DNA of 64,000 bases from Fischerella sp. CENA71 (GTDB lineage Bacteria; Cyanobacteriota; Cyanobacteriia; Cyanobacteriales; Nostocaceae): positions 467,968 to 531,967 of the forward strand of contig JANBVI010000027.1 in assembly GCA_024239075.1 (NCBI GenBank), in the 5' to 3' direction. A program made the translations under genes and the position numbers. The stretch's first letter is position 1; every line of letters starts with the position of its first letter. Positions 54,451 to 62,648 of the stretch are shown here, one piece after another. The notes below the pieces were generated by a model that was not told the DNA's origin, did no database searches, and saw only the letters and a list, made by a program, of their open reading frames with translations.

Positions 54451-56175
54451 TTAATCATTCCAAAGTGCCAAGGAAGGCGTGAGCATATTTCTTAACTGAT
54501 AAACATTTTTCACAGCCAACCAATTACTAGCAATAGGCATTCGCCAACCAGTACCAAAAGCACGATCTGTAATTTTTAATCCTGGGGGTGCTTGTCGCCG
54601 CTTGAATTCCGCTCTAGCTACCATTTTGATCACTTTATCAACAACGGCTGCATCGTGTCCAGCGCTGATAATTTGGGCGGGTGATTGGTGATCTTGAATT
54701 AGGCGTTGCAAGATATCGTCGAGAATATCGTATGGGGGTAGAGAATCTTGGTCAACCTGACCCGGCTTAAGTTCGGCGCTGGGTGCTTTGGTAAGGACGT
54801 TGTCAGGAATAATTTCGCCATTGCGGTTTAACCAGCGACATAGTGCATACACACGGGTTTTGGGAACATCGGCTATAACTGCTAAACCACCATTCATGTC
54901 ACCGTAAAGGGTGCAGTAACCAACAGCCATTTCTGATTTGTTACCTGTTGAGAGGAGAAGATGACCAAATTTATTAGAGATAGCCATCAATAAGTTACCC
55001 CGAATTCGGGATTGAATATTTTCTTCTGCTAGTCCAAACTCAGTATCAGCAAATAAATCTGCAAAGATTTTGTCATATACTTGCATTAAATCTCCGATGG
55101 GCAAGGTATGAGTTTTGATACCAAGATTTGCTGCCAATGCCAAAGCATCAGTGACGGAATGGTCGGAACTGTGGGGAGAAGGCATAAGAACACCGAGGAC
55201 ATTTTCTTTACCAAGTGCTGCTGTGGCGATCGCAGCCACAACAGAAGAATCAATCCCACCACTCAAACCCAGAACTACTTGATTAAAACCACATTTACGG
55301 ACATAATCTCGTACACCTAAAACTAAAGCTTGCCAGATTTCTTCTTCTTCACACTCACAATTAGGTGCAATCAAACCTAACTTGAAATCCCGTGCTTCTT
55401 GATCAAATTCAATAATTGATAAATCAGTGTCAAATCCACGCGATCGACAAATAATTTCACCCTGACGATTTAATGCAAAACTCCTACCATCAAAAATTAA
55501 ATCATCATTTCCACCCACTTGGTTAGTATAAATTATTGGTTGACGAAAACGTACTGCACTGTGACTGAGCATGGCTTCGCGAAACCTTTGTTTGCTGAGG
55601 GTGTAAGGCGAAGCGGATAAATTCACAATCAAATCCACACCCAAAATTGCTAAATCAGCAATTGGGTTGACAGTGTAACTACGTTTGCCCCAAAATTCTT
55701 CATCATTCCACAAATCTTCGCAAACTGTGACACCAATATTGATGTCATCAAGAGTGAAATAATTAGCTTGCAAACCTGGTTCAAAATAGCGGTGTTCGTC
55801 AAAGACATCATAAGTAGGTAAAAGCCGCTTGTAAAAAATTTGTTTGACTTTACCCGCTTCTAACCAAGCGATACTATTAAATAAAGTTTTGCCACCAGTT
55901 TTTTTGGCTTGTAAATTTTCTTCTACAGTTCCAACTAATACTGCTAAATTAGGTGGTAAATCTCTAGCTAATTGTTGCAAGGTAATACTCATTGCTTCAA
56001 CAAAACTAGGATTTAATAATAAATCTCGTGGAGGATAGCCACACAAAGATAGTTCTGGTGTTAACAATAAACGCGCACCTTTTGCTACTGCTTGTTGTGC
56101 AGCCTCAAGGATTTTTTGGGCATTTTTTGGTAAATCACCAATGGTAGGATTGAGTTGAGCGATCGCAATTTTCAT
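54451..56175 (-). CDS. nadE: Glutamine-dependent NAD+ synthetase
   Basis: 574 residues from ATG 56175; a TTG start is 9 bp upstream. The N-terminal nitrilase-like glutaminase domain has the catalytic triad Glu41 (TPELSLCGY), Lys116 (YKRLLPTYDVFDE) and Cys152 (VCEDLW). The C-terminal synthetase has the pyrophosphate loop SGGIDSSV (305-312). It adds ammonia from glutamine to nicotinate adenine dinucleotide (NaAD), the last step of NAD synthesis. It lies 3' of the NrtR-like gene and is the last gene of the pncB-nadD-nrtR-nadE operon. Confidence 0.96.
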   Translation of the reverse strand: MKIAIAQLNPTIGDLPKNAQKILEAAQQAVAKGARLLLTPELSLCGYPPRDLLLNPSFVEAMSITLQQLARDLPPNLAVLVGTVEENLQAKKTGGKTLFNSIAWLEAGKVKQIFYKRLLPTYDVFDEHRYFEPGLQANYFTLDDINIGVTVCEDLWNDEEFWGKRSYTVNPIADLAILGVDLIVNLSASPYTLSKQRFREAMLSHSAVRFRQPIIYTNQVGGNDDLIFDGRSFALNRQGEIICRSRGFDTDLSIIEFDQEARDFKLGLIAPNCECEEEEIWQALVLGVRDYVRKCGFNQVVLGLSGGIDSSVVAAIATAALGKENVLGVLMPSPHSSDHSVTDALALAANLGIKTHTLPIGDLMQVYDKIFADLFADTEFGLAEENIQSRIRGNLLMAISNKFGHLLLSTGNKSEMAVGYCTLYGDMNGGLAVIADVPKTRVYALCRWLNRNGEIIPDNVLTKAPSAELKPGQVDQDSLPPYDILDDILQRLIQDHQSPAQIISAGHDAAVVDKVIKMVARAEFKRRQAPPGLKITDRAFGTGWRMPIASNWLAVKNVYQLRNMLTPSLALWND

Positions 56176-56186
56176 AATAGTCAATA

Positions 56187-56262
56187 ATCAAGGGTCAATG
56201 GTCAATAGTCAATGGTCAATAGTCATTACTTTTGACTATGGACTCTTGACTATTGACACCGC
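56187..56262. repeat. TAGTCAATGGTCAA-type heptamer repeat in the nrtR-nadE gap
   Basis: Tandem GGTCAATAGTCAATGGTCAA units are followed by their inverse TTGACTATGGACTCTTGAC. The repeat may form a stem between nrtR and nadE. Confidence 0.8.
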
Positions 56263-56270
56263 GTAGCGGT

Positions 56271-57017
56271 TTAAATAAAAACCAATGGTTTATCCTTAAA
56301 AGGGGCAAATGCTTCTGCATCAAATCGATATAAACTAGCTGGACGCCCTGCACCTCGTGATACTTTAATACCCGTATCGCATAAAAAACCTAACTTGAGT
56401 AAACGCGCCCGAAAATTAGAATAATCAGAAAAATTTTCTCCTAAAACAGTAGTGTACAACTGATATAAATCATTTAAAGTAAATGTTTCTGGCAAAACTT
56501 CAAAAGCTACCGGACTATACTCTAATTTATTTTTTAAACGTCTGTGTCCATATGCCAAAATTTCATTATGGTCAAAAGCTAATTGTGGAACTCGTTTGAC
56601 TGGATACCAAGCGATACCAGCAACTTTGTCAGCAATTAATTCGGCTTCTTCATATCGCACCAAAGCAAAATAACTGACACTGAGATAACGTACTCCATAA
56701 CTATCGGTTGCTTCTCTTGGATCACGACTGGGTCCACCAAAACTATATAATTGCTCTAAATAAAGATTCTTGACTTTGATTTTTTCAGCCAGAATGCGAT
56801 AAGCGGCGTCTTCTAAAGATTCGCCTCGACGTACCAAAGTACCTGGAAGACCCCAATAATTTACATAGGGTTCCTGTTGGCGCATGATTAATAGTACTAG
56901 CAGTCGATTTTGAGCAGTATCTACTGAAAAAATTACATTGTCAACACCGACTTTGAAATCAGCCAAAGGTTGTTGATTTAGCGTATCTGCAAGCTTTTTC
57001 TGGATGCGTCCTGGCAT
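56271..57017 (-). CDS. nrtR: NrtR-type Nudix-winged-helix regulator of NAD metabolism
   Basis: 248 residues. The N-terminal Nudix domain (about 20-155) has GESLEDAAYRILAEKIKV in place of the catalytic box GxxxxxExxxxxxxREUxEE; the key Glu residues read Ile and Lys, so the fold most likely binds ADP-ribose without cleaving it. A C-terminal winged-helix DNA-binding domain follows (about 165-248: RARLLKLGFLCDTGIKVSRG). NrtR proteins of this make-up repress NAD genes and let go of DNA when they bind ADP-ribose. It overlaps nadD by 40 bp. A 21-bp palindrome lies before pncB, the operon start. Confidence 0.88.
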   Translation of the reverse strand: MPGRIQKKLADTLNQQPLADFKVGVDNVIFSVDTAQNRLLVLLIMRQQEPYVNYWGLPGTLVRRGESLEDAAYRILAEKIKVKNLYLEQLYSFGGPSRDPREATDSYGVRYLSVSYFALVRYEEAELIADKVAGIAWYPVKRVPQLAFDHNEILAYGHRRLKNKLEYSPVAFEVLPETFTLNDLYQLYTTVLGENFSDYSNFRARLLKLGFLCDTGIKVSRGAGRPASLYRFDAEAFAPFKDKPLVFI

Positions 57018-57577
57018 TTGTACAAATGCTGTTGATTAATATAGTCAATTACAGGGGGTGTGAGAGCTTCGGGATCTCCACTGTTACGATAAGCTGTAGA
57101 GGATACATCTGGAGCATGTAAGTCAGCGATCGCTATTTTTGCTCCGAGTTCTTCCACAGTCTGTAAACTGGATTGATCTATGATATATCCCGGTCGTGGT
57201 ACAACCAAAAGTTGAACTTGGTGTAACAAATCTTCAACTCGATACCAACGTGGTAGTTGAGAAACTAAATCTGAACCAATTACTAAAGTAAATTCTGTTT
57301 CTGTTCCCCAACGCTGTTTGGCTTTATCCAAAGTTTCTAAAGTTCTGAAACTGCTCAGTTCTTGTTCCAGACTAATATTATGCTGGGGTGAATGTATATC
57401 ATCTATGAGTAGATGCAACATTGCTACCCGATGCTGCAAAAGGGTTTGATGGGATTTAAAAGGATTATCAGCCGCCCAAATGACTACACGATCATAATGC
57501 TGTGATAACCATTTAATTATCGCTTGATGTCCAGCAGTTGGTGGATCAGCACTAGTTCCAAATAAGGCTATTTTCAT
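56978..57577 (-). CDS. nadD: Nicotinate-nucleotide adenylyltransferase
   Basis: 199 residues. LFGTSADPPTAGHQAII carries the nucleotidyltransferase HxGH-type motif, VIGSDLVSQLPRWYRV binds the substrate, and DVSSTAYR is the ISSTxxR-type motif. The enzyme joins nicotinate mononucleotide and ATP into deamido-NAD. It is flanked by pncB and nrtR on the same strand and overlaps nrtR, giving tight coupling. Length is normal for NadD. Confidence 0.93.
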   Translation of the reverse strand: MKIALFGTSADPPTAGHQAIIKWLSQHYDRVVIWAADNPFKSHQTLLQHRVAMLHLLIDDIHSPQHNISLEQELSSFRTLETLDKAKQRWGTETEFTLVIGSDLVSQLPRWYRVEDLLHQVQLLVVPRPGYIIDQSSLQTVEELGAKIAIADLHAPDVSSTAYRNSGDPEALTPPVIDYINQQHLYKCQDASRKSLQIR

Positions 57578-57618
57578 TTATTTGTTATTTGTTATTTGTT
57601 ATTTGTCATTTGTCATTG
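57578..57618. repeat. TTGTTATTTGTTATTTG heptamer repeat, pncB-nadD gap
   Basis: Tandem TTTGTTA units fill the 58 bp between pncB and nadD. It belongs to the same heptamer family as 7681-7718 (reverse complement). Confidence 0.8.
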
Positions 57619-57635
57619 GGAATGGTTAATAACTA

Positions 57636-59015
57636 CTAACCGCTAACCAATGCTGGTTTTTTCTTGGTTTCTTCTGTCAAGTTATGCAATTTTTCAGATA
57701 ATTCCATTTGTACTGGTATGGGATTTTCTAAATATCGAGTTTGTTCGGGTAAACTTGCTACGGAAGCGGCGGTACGCTGGCGAATTGTTGCTAAGTTTTC
57801 TGGTGGTTGTATCCGTTTTCCTGCTTCCATGAATAATTGCAATAAAGGTAATCCTCCCAAATTACTTTCATCTGCTAATCCCAAACAATCTGCTTTGACT
57901 TTACCTGCAACAGAAGAACGAAAAACTTGTTTGCGCCCCGGATAAGTCATCTTACCACTTGATTCTTTCATTACCGGAATGCCATTGATTTCTACTAATT
58001 TATAGACTCCGTTTACAGGTTTTCCGGTGACGAGTTTGGTTCCCACGCCATAGCTATCAATTTCAGCGCCTGCATTTTTCAAAGATAGAATTTCTTGTTC
58101 ATCTAAGTCGCCACTAGCAACTATTGATACACATGGTAGAAGCGATCGCACTTTTTTTGATAATCCTACTAAATCACCAGAGTCTAACCTCACCCCAGTC
58201 AATTTCATTTTTCCAGAGTTGACTTTAAGAGCTAATCGTTCCGCAGCAGCAATCGTATCGTAAGTATCAATTAACAAGGTTGCACCTGGAAAATATTGTT
58301 GAAATGCAGCAAAAGCTTGATCTTCGCTACCTTCGGTTGCTGTCAGTGCCATTACTAAAGCGTGTGCCATCGTACCACTTGGTTTCTCGCCCAGTTGTAG
58401 CGCTGCTAACACGTTAGATGTTGCATCAAAACCAGCTGCCAATGCTGCCCTTGCTGCCCACAAAGCCCCTTGGGGACTAAACGCCCGTCGAGTACCAAAT
58501 TCCAGCAAATTTGCTTGTTCACCCGCTACATCACGCATTCTAGCAGCCCTTGTGGCAATTAATGTCTGGTAGTTGAGGGTGTTAAGTAGATAAGTTTCCA
58601 CCAGTTGTGCTTGCCATAAAGGTGCTTCTACTCGTAACAGTGGTTGATTGGTAAACACTGCTGTACCTTCTGATACTGCCCAGACATCCCCGCTAAAACT
58701 TTCTGATTCTAGCAGTGACCAAAAGTTTTTTGGTGCATGAGCAAAAATTCCCGTTGCACGCAAAGCTTCTATATGAGTGGGAGTAAAGCGAAATTTTTCT
58801 AAATATTCCAACGCTTGGGCTAGCCCCATGGCAATTAAATAGCCAAAACCCTCTGGTAATTTTCTCACAAATAACTCAAAGCTTGCCCGTTGTTGTTCTA
58901 CACCTTCACCAGCATAACAAGCTGCCATTGTCAGCTGGTAAAGGTCTGTCAATAGGCTGTAATCTTCTGAACGCGGTATTAATTCCTGGTTCAATGTCCC
59001 TGGGTAACACGTCAT
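57636..59015 (-). CDS. pncB: Nicotinate phosphoribosyltransferase
   Basis: 459 residues. It opens the Preiss-Handler salvage route: nicotinate + PRPP + ATP to nicotinate mononucleotide. LLTDLYQLTMAACY is the N-terminal signature; EFGTRRAFSPQGAL, TMAHALVMAL and GVRLDSGDLVGLSKKVR (with the PRPP site) follow. GVGTKLVTG is the C-terminal active-site block. It is the first gene of the operon with nadD, nrtR and nadE; a 21-bp palindrome just upstream is a fit for NrtR control. Confidence 0.95.
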   Translation of the reverse strand: MTCYPGTLNQELIPRSEDYSLLTDLYQLTMAACYAGEGVEQQRASFELFVRKLPEGFGYLIAMGLAQALEYLEKFRFTPTHIEALRATGIFAHAPKNFWSLLESESFSGDVWAVSEGTAVFTNQPLLRVEAPLWQAQLVETYLLNTLNYQTLIATRAARMRDVAGEQANLLEFGTRRAFSPQGALWAARAALAAGFDATSNVLAALQLGEKPSGTMAHALVMALTATEGSEDQAFAAFQQYFPGATLLIDTYDTIAAAERLALKVNSGKMKLTGVRLDSGDLVGLSKKVRSLLPCVSIVASGDLDEQEILSLKNAGAEIDSYGVGTKLVTGKPVNGVYKLVEINGIPVMKESSGKMTYPGRKQVFRSSVAGKVKADCLGLADESNLGGLPLLQLFMEAGKRIQPPENLATIRQRTAASVASLPEQTRYLENPIPVQMELSEKLHNLTEETKKKPALVSG

Positions 59016-59048
59016 GCGATCGCCTCTTATTTAGGATGCTTATTTATT

Positions 59049-59069
59049 TTATGGTAATTTTCACCATAA
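59049..59069. promoter_or_regulatory. Candidate NrtR operator (21-bp palindrome)
   Basis: The perfect arms TTATGGT and ACCATAA stand 7 bp apart; one more base pairs outside. The site lies 34-54 bp upstream of pncB's start, i.e. at the likely promoter of the NAD operon. A 21-bp palindrome at such a place is the form known for NrtR sites. Confidence 0.65.
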
Positions 59070-59327
59070 ATAATGTCAATAACTAAACACAGATTCTTCA
59101 ATAAAGTCAGGAATTAAGGCTTTGAATAGACAAATAATATATTTTTGGTCAATAATTTAAATTTTTTAATAGTTGTAATTAATATATAAGCTCAAAATTA
59201 TATGAATTTTTCAATATGCAAAGCCGCCTTCCACTAGAGAAGACGGCTGACTCAGGATTTATGTGTTAATTTCTAAAACAGAAACTAATACATAAATCTA
59301 TTTACTTTTGCTGCTGTGAATTTCAGA
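59070..59327. other. Gap between pncB and csbD
   Basis: It holds an AT-rich stretch and, at 59222-59248, a stem AGCCGCCTTC/GAAGACGGCT (one mismatch). Read on the minus strand, this stem ends in TTTG, so it may terminate csbD. No gene is seen. Confidence 0.55.
59222..59248 (-). terminator. Possible terminator of csbD
   Basis: On the minus strand, AGCCGTCTTC and GAAGGCGGCT pair around a 7-nt loop, followed by TTTG. It lies about 80 bp after csbD. The U-run is short, so confidence is modest. Confidence 0.45.
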
Positions 59328-59510
59328 TTAGTCAAGATTTTTCTTGATATTGTCTTTAACGTCTTCTACAGAGTGACGTACTTCACTTTCTGCTTGCTTG
59401 GTTTTACCTTCTGCTTTATCTTCTGGATCTCCAGTCACATTTCCCCACGCTTCTTGAGCTTTACCTTCTACATTTTTAGCTGTAGCTTTTGCTCTATCTT
59501 CTAAACTCAT
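59328..59510 (-). CDS. CsbD-family stress protein
   Basis: 60 residues, highly charged and helical: MSLEDRAKATAKNVEGKAQE, AWGNVTGDPEDKAEGKTKQA and ESEVRHSVEDVKDNIKKNLD. The GKAQEAWGNVTGD core is the CsbD signature. CsbD proteins are made in general stress responses; the molecular role is unknown. AAGGAGAG lies 8 bp before the ATG. Single gene. Confidence 0.92.
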   Translation of the reverse strand: MSLEDRAKATAKNVEGKAQEAWGNVTGDPEDKAEGKTKQAESEVRHSVEDVKDNIKKNLD

Positions 59511-59737
59511 AATTCACTCTCCTTATATTATACAATTTCTTTTCAAAGTTATTGCAAAGTTATGAATAACTTTGATTGGTTTAGCTTTGATGTTTACAAA
59601 TTAGCGTAATTATTATGCTTGAGCCTTCTTTCTATAGGCATATTAGTTACTATATATAAAGAGAGAGGAGAAAGATATTATTTATATTATTTACTAGTCA
59701 TAATCAATAAAAAACTAATTTTATTAAATATTTTTTT

Positions 59738-59792
59738 GTTTGTAGTAAGGACTTTATTCCTTATTTTGAGGACTAAAGTCCTCACTACAAAC
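59738..59792. repeat. Compound hairpin repeat, GTTTGTAGTAAG family
   Basis: GTTTGTAGTAAGGACTTTAT is followed by GGACTAAAGTCCTCACTACA and AAC. Arms are complementary with three mismatches. Compare 11481-11544. Confidence 0.85.
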
Positions 59793-59842
59793 TTAATCGT
59801 GAAGACTCTCGATAAAGTTCATAAACTAAACTGAGTTCCCAT

Positions 59843-59872
59843 AAAAAACCCGGCTTTTTACTAGACCGGGTT
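59843..59872 (-). terminator. Rho-independent terminator of the GxRPIA repeat gene
   Basis: On the minus strand AACCCGG, a 12-nt loop and CCGGGTT are followed by TTTT. It begins 34 bp after the stop of the repeat-protein gene. Confidence 0.8.
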
Positions 59873-59905
59873 AAGAAATTAAATTATATATAATTCTTCT
59901 TTTCA

Positions 59906-60364
59906 CTAATCCAAATAACCCATCAAAAATTCGGAATCATCAATAGTATTTGATGCTACTGGACGATTACCCATTACAGAATAGGTTTCAGAAATTACCA
60001 GAGAACTAGAGGCGATAGGGCGAATTCCAGACAAATTCATTGTATCAACTACATGCATTGTGTTTGCGGCAATAGGACGCAAACCCATAATGTTCATTGT
60101 TTCTACAACTTGCAAGCTACTTGTACTAATGGGGCGTACTCCAGCAATCGAGACTGTCTCAGCTACTTGCAAATCGCTAGCAGCAATGGGACGTACGCCA
60201 GCAATAGCGAGTGTATCAGTTACTTCTAATTTATCGGACGAGTTTGCTTGCTCTGTATTTGAGTTTTCAACTTTGTTATTTTCGACTTCCACTGTAGTTT
60301 CCCCCTTCAATTTGGCACGCTTTTGGCTAGGACTTACTGCCTTACCATTGCTGCTGACAGCCAT
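59906..60364 (-). CDS. Protein of five 19-residue GxRPIA repeats, unknown function
   Basis: 152 residues. A polar, basic-then-acidic N-terminus (1-45) leads to five perfect-length 19-residue repeats at 46-64, 65-83, 84-102, 103-121 and 122-140. Their shared pattern is an aliphatic start, V-x-(D/E)-T-h-x-h, then G-(V/L/I/N)-R-P-(I/V)-(A/S), and a Ser/Asn/Thr end; examples are LQVAETVSIAGVRPI and MHVVDTMNLSGIRPI. The C-terminus is acidic (IDDSEFLMGYLD). No signal peptide, cysteine or membrane segment is present. I do not recognise the family. AGAGGT lies before the ATG and a terminator follows, so it forms a single transcript. A beta-solenoid or short-strand repeat fold is possible. Confidence 0.75.
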   Translation of the reverse strand: MAVSSNGKAVSPSQKRAKLKGETTVEVENNKVENSNTEQANSSDKLEVTDTLAIAGVRPIAASDLQVAETVSIAGVRPISTSSLQVVETMNIMGLRPIAANTMHVVDTMNLSGIRPIASSSLVISETYSVMGNRPVASNTIDDSEFLMGYLD

Positions 60365-60594
60365 AAACTAATACCTCTAGATTGTTAAGTATTTTTTACA
60401 AAAATTCAACCTAAGTGAAGTTTTTTCTATATATCTCAGTTTAACTTTAAAAAAGATTGTATATCTATAGGGTTGTTTAAAAACTACACATAAGTAAAAA
60501 TCAATTGGCTGGGGATCGGAGATCCCCTTTCCCCGACTCCAGTCTCTATTCGCTACTATGAGATAGGTATTTAGGGTATTTAGAGCAACACTGC

Positions 60595-62592
60595 ATGACA
60601 AAATTTTGTCTTCAAGCACCCTTCAGTCCAACCGGCGATCAGCCACAAGCGATCGCACAGCTAGTTCGTAGTATTCAAAGTCACAATGGTTATCAGACAT
60701 TACTAGGCGCAACTGGAACCGGGAAGACATTTACAGTCGCATCAGTGATTGAAAAAGTCGGTAAACCGACTTTAGTACTGGCGCACAATAAAACCCTCGC
60801 AGCACAGCTTTGTAATGAGTTGCGAGAATTCTTTCCTAACAATGCTGTTGAGTACTTCGTTAGTTACTATGACTATTATCAACCAGAAGCGTACATTCCT
60901 GTAACTGATACTTATATTGAAAAAACAGCATCTATCAACGATGAGATAGATATGTTGCGACACTCAGCAACGCGATCGCTATTTGAACGGCGTGATGTGA
61001 TTGTTGTGGCGTCGATTAGCTGTATCTATGGTTTGGGAATTCCCTCAGAATATCTCAAGGCTGCGATTCCTTTCCAAGTAGGAATGGAAGTTAACCAAAG
61101 GCAAATTTTGCGAGATTTAGCCTCAGTACAATACAGCCGTAATGATATGGAAATAGGACGGGGACGTTTTCGCGTCCGGGGTGATGTCCTGGAAATCGGC
61201 CCAGCATACGAAGATCGGATTATTCGGATTGAGTTCTTTGGTGATGAAATCGACGCTATTCGTTACGTCGATCCAGTGACAGGTGAAATTCTCCAAAGTT
61301 TACAAGCAGTCAATCTCTATCCAGCGCGTCACTTTGTGACACCAGAAGAAAGATTAGAAGAAGCATGTGATGCGATCGCTCAAGAATTAAAAGAACGTAA
61401 AGCAGAATTAGAATCAGTCGGAAAATTACTCGAAGCGCAAAGAATAGATCAGCGTACCCGCTATGACTTAGAAATGTTGCGCGAAGTTGGTTATTGCAAC
61501 GGTGTAGAAAACTATTCTCGCCACCTAGCAGGAAGACAAGCCGGTGAACCACCAGAATGTTTAATTGATTATTTTCCCAAAGATTGGTTGTTAGTCATTG
61601 ATGAATCTCACGTTACCGTACCCCAAATTAGAGGTATGTATAACGGTGATCAAGCTAGGAAAAAAGTCTTGATTGAGCATGGTTTCCGCTTACCTAGCGC
61701 TGCGGATAACCGACCTTTAAAAGCCGAAGAATTTTGGTCAAAAGTTAATCAATGTATTTTTGTTTCTGCAACCCCAGGAGATTGGGAATTAGAAATTTCC
61801 GACGGACATATAGCCGAGCAAATAATTCGACCAACTGGCGTTCTTGATCCAGAAATTATTGTCCGTCCCACCGAAGGACAAATTGATGATTTATTAGGTG
61901 AAATTAAAGATCGAGTAGACCGTCATGAACGAGTGTTAATCACCACATTAACTAAGCGGATGGCAGAAGATTTAACAGATTATCTGCAAGAAAATAGTAT
62001 TCGCGTTAGGTATTTGCACTCTGAAATTAACTCAATTGAAAGAATAGAAATTATCCAAAACTTGCGCGATGCTAGCTTTGATGTTTTGGTTGGTGTCAAC
62101 TTATTACGAGAAGGTTTGGATTTACCAGAAGTTTCTTTAGTTGCAATTTTAGATGCAGATAAAGAAGGTTTTTTACGTGCCGAACGTTCCTTAATTCAAA
62201 CTATTGGAAGAGCAGCGCGTCACGTCCGAGGACAAGCGATTATGTATGCAGATAATCTCACCGACAGCATGATTAAAGCCATTGATGAAACCGAACGGCG
62301 TCGCGGAATTCAAATGGCGTATAACAAGATGCACGGAATTACACCCCAACCGATTGTGAAAAAATCGAGTAATGCAATCTTGTCTTTCTTGGAAGTTTCT
62401 CGACGGTTAAATGCTCAAGAAATAGAAACAGTTGATCAACATATAGATGAACTACCGTTAGAAAATATTCCACAGTTGATTACACAATTAGAAGCACAAA
62501 TGAAAGAAGCGGCGAAGAAATTAGAGTTTGAGGAGGCGGCGAAGTTACGGGATAAGATTAAGCATTTGCGGGATAAATTAGTAGGGCGTTAA
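60595..62592 (+). CDS. uvrB: Excinuclease ABC subunit B
   Basis: 665 residues, usual length. UvrB takes over damaged DNA from UvrA and loads UvrC. Walker A is GATGTGKTF; the beta-hairpin that clamps DNA is in [22 protein letters not shown] is motif [18 protein letters not shown] is motif VI; the C-terminal UVR motif is [20 protein letters not shown], which binds UvrC. All are intact. Together with mfd elsewhere in the window it supports transcription-coupled repair. Single gene; a degenerate palindromic repeat follows its stop. Confidence 0.97.
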   Translation: MTKFCLQAPFSPTGDQPQAIAQLVRSIQSHNGYQTLLGATGTGKTFTVASVIEKVGKPTLVLAHNKTLAAQLCNELREFFPNNAVEYFVSYYDYYQPEAYIPVTDTYIEKTASINDEIDMLRHSATRSLFERRDVIVVASISCIYGLGIPSEYLKAAIPFQVGMEVNQRQILRDLASVQYSRNDMEIGRGRFRVRGDVLEIGPAYEDRIIRIEFFGDEIDAIRYVDPVTGEILQSLQAVNLYPARHFVTPEERLEEACDAIAQELKERKAELESVGKLLEAQRIDQRTRYDLEMLREVGYCNGVENYSRHLAGRQAGEPPECLIDYFPKDWLLVIDESHVTVPQIRGMYNGDQARKKVLIEHGFRLPSAADNRPLKAEEFWSKVNQCIFVSATPGDWELEISDGHIAEQIIRPTGVLDPEIIVRPTEGQIDDLLGEIKDRVDRHERVLITTLTKRMAEDLTDYLQENSIRVRYLHSEINSIERIEIIQNLRDASFDVLVGVNLLREGLDLPEVSLVAILDADKEGFLRAERSLIQTIGRAARHVRGQAIMYADNLTDSMIKAIDETERRRGIQMAYNKMHGITPQPIVKKSSNAILSFLEVSRRLNAQEIETVDQHIDELPLENIPQLITQLEAQMKEAAKKLEFEEAAKLRDKIKHLRDKLVGR

Positions 62593-62599
62593 GAGTTGT

Positions 62600-62625
62600 A
62601 GAGACGCGATTAATTATCTGTATTC
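62600..62625. repeat. Degenerate GAGACGCGATTAATC element after uvrB
   Basis: AGAGACGCGATTAATTATCT keeps the left half of the palindrome found inside the glycosyltransferase gene, with a decayed right half. Confidence 0.6.
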
Positions 62626-62648
62626 GCTTGCTGATCAAACCCATTTCC

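Larger units (their letters stand above)
59511..59905. other. Gap with hairpin repeat and terminator
   Basis: A plus-strand frame at 59619-59834 overlaps the repeat and has no ribosome site or protein-like content, so it is not called. The hairpin repeat (59738-59792) and the terminator of the repeat-protein gene (59843-59872) lie here. Confidence 0.6.

Noticed and set aside
59619-59834. 71-codon plus-strand frame
   Set aside because: It overlaps the hairpin repeat at 59738-59792 and reads as repeat-derived sequence.
60377-60619. 80-codon minus-strand frame before uvrB
   Set aside because: It lies in an AT-rich leader and overlaps the uvrB start; no ribosome site or motif.
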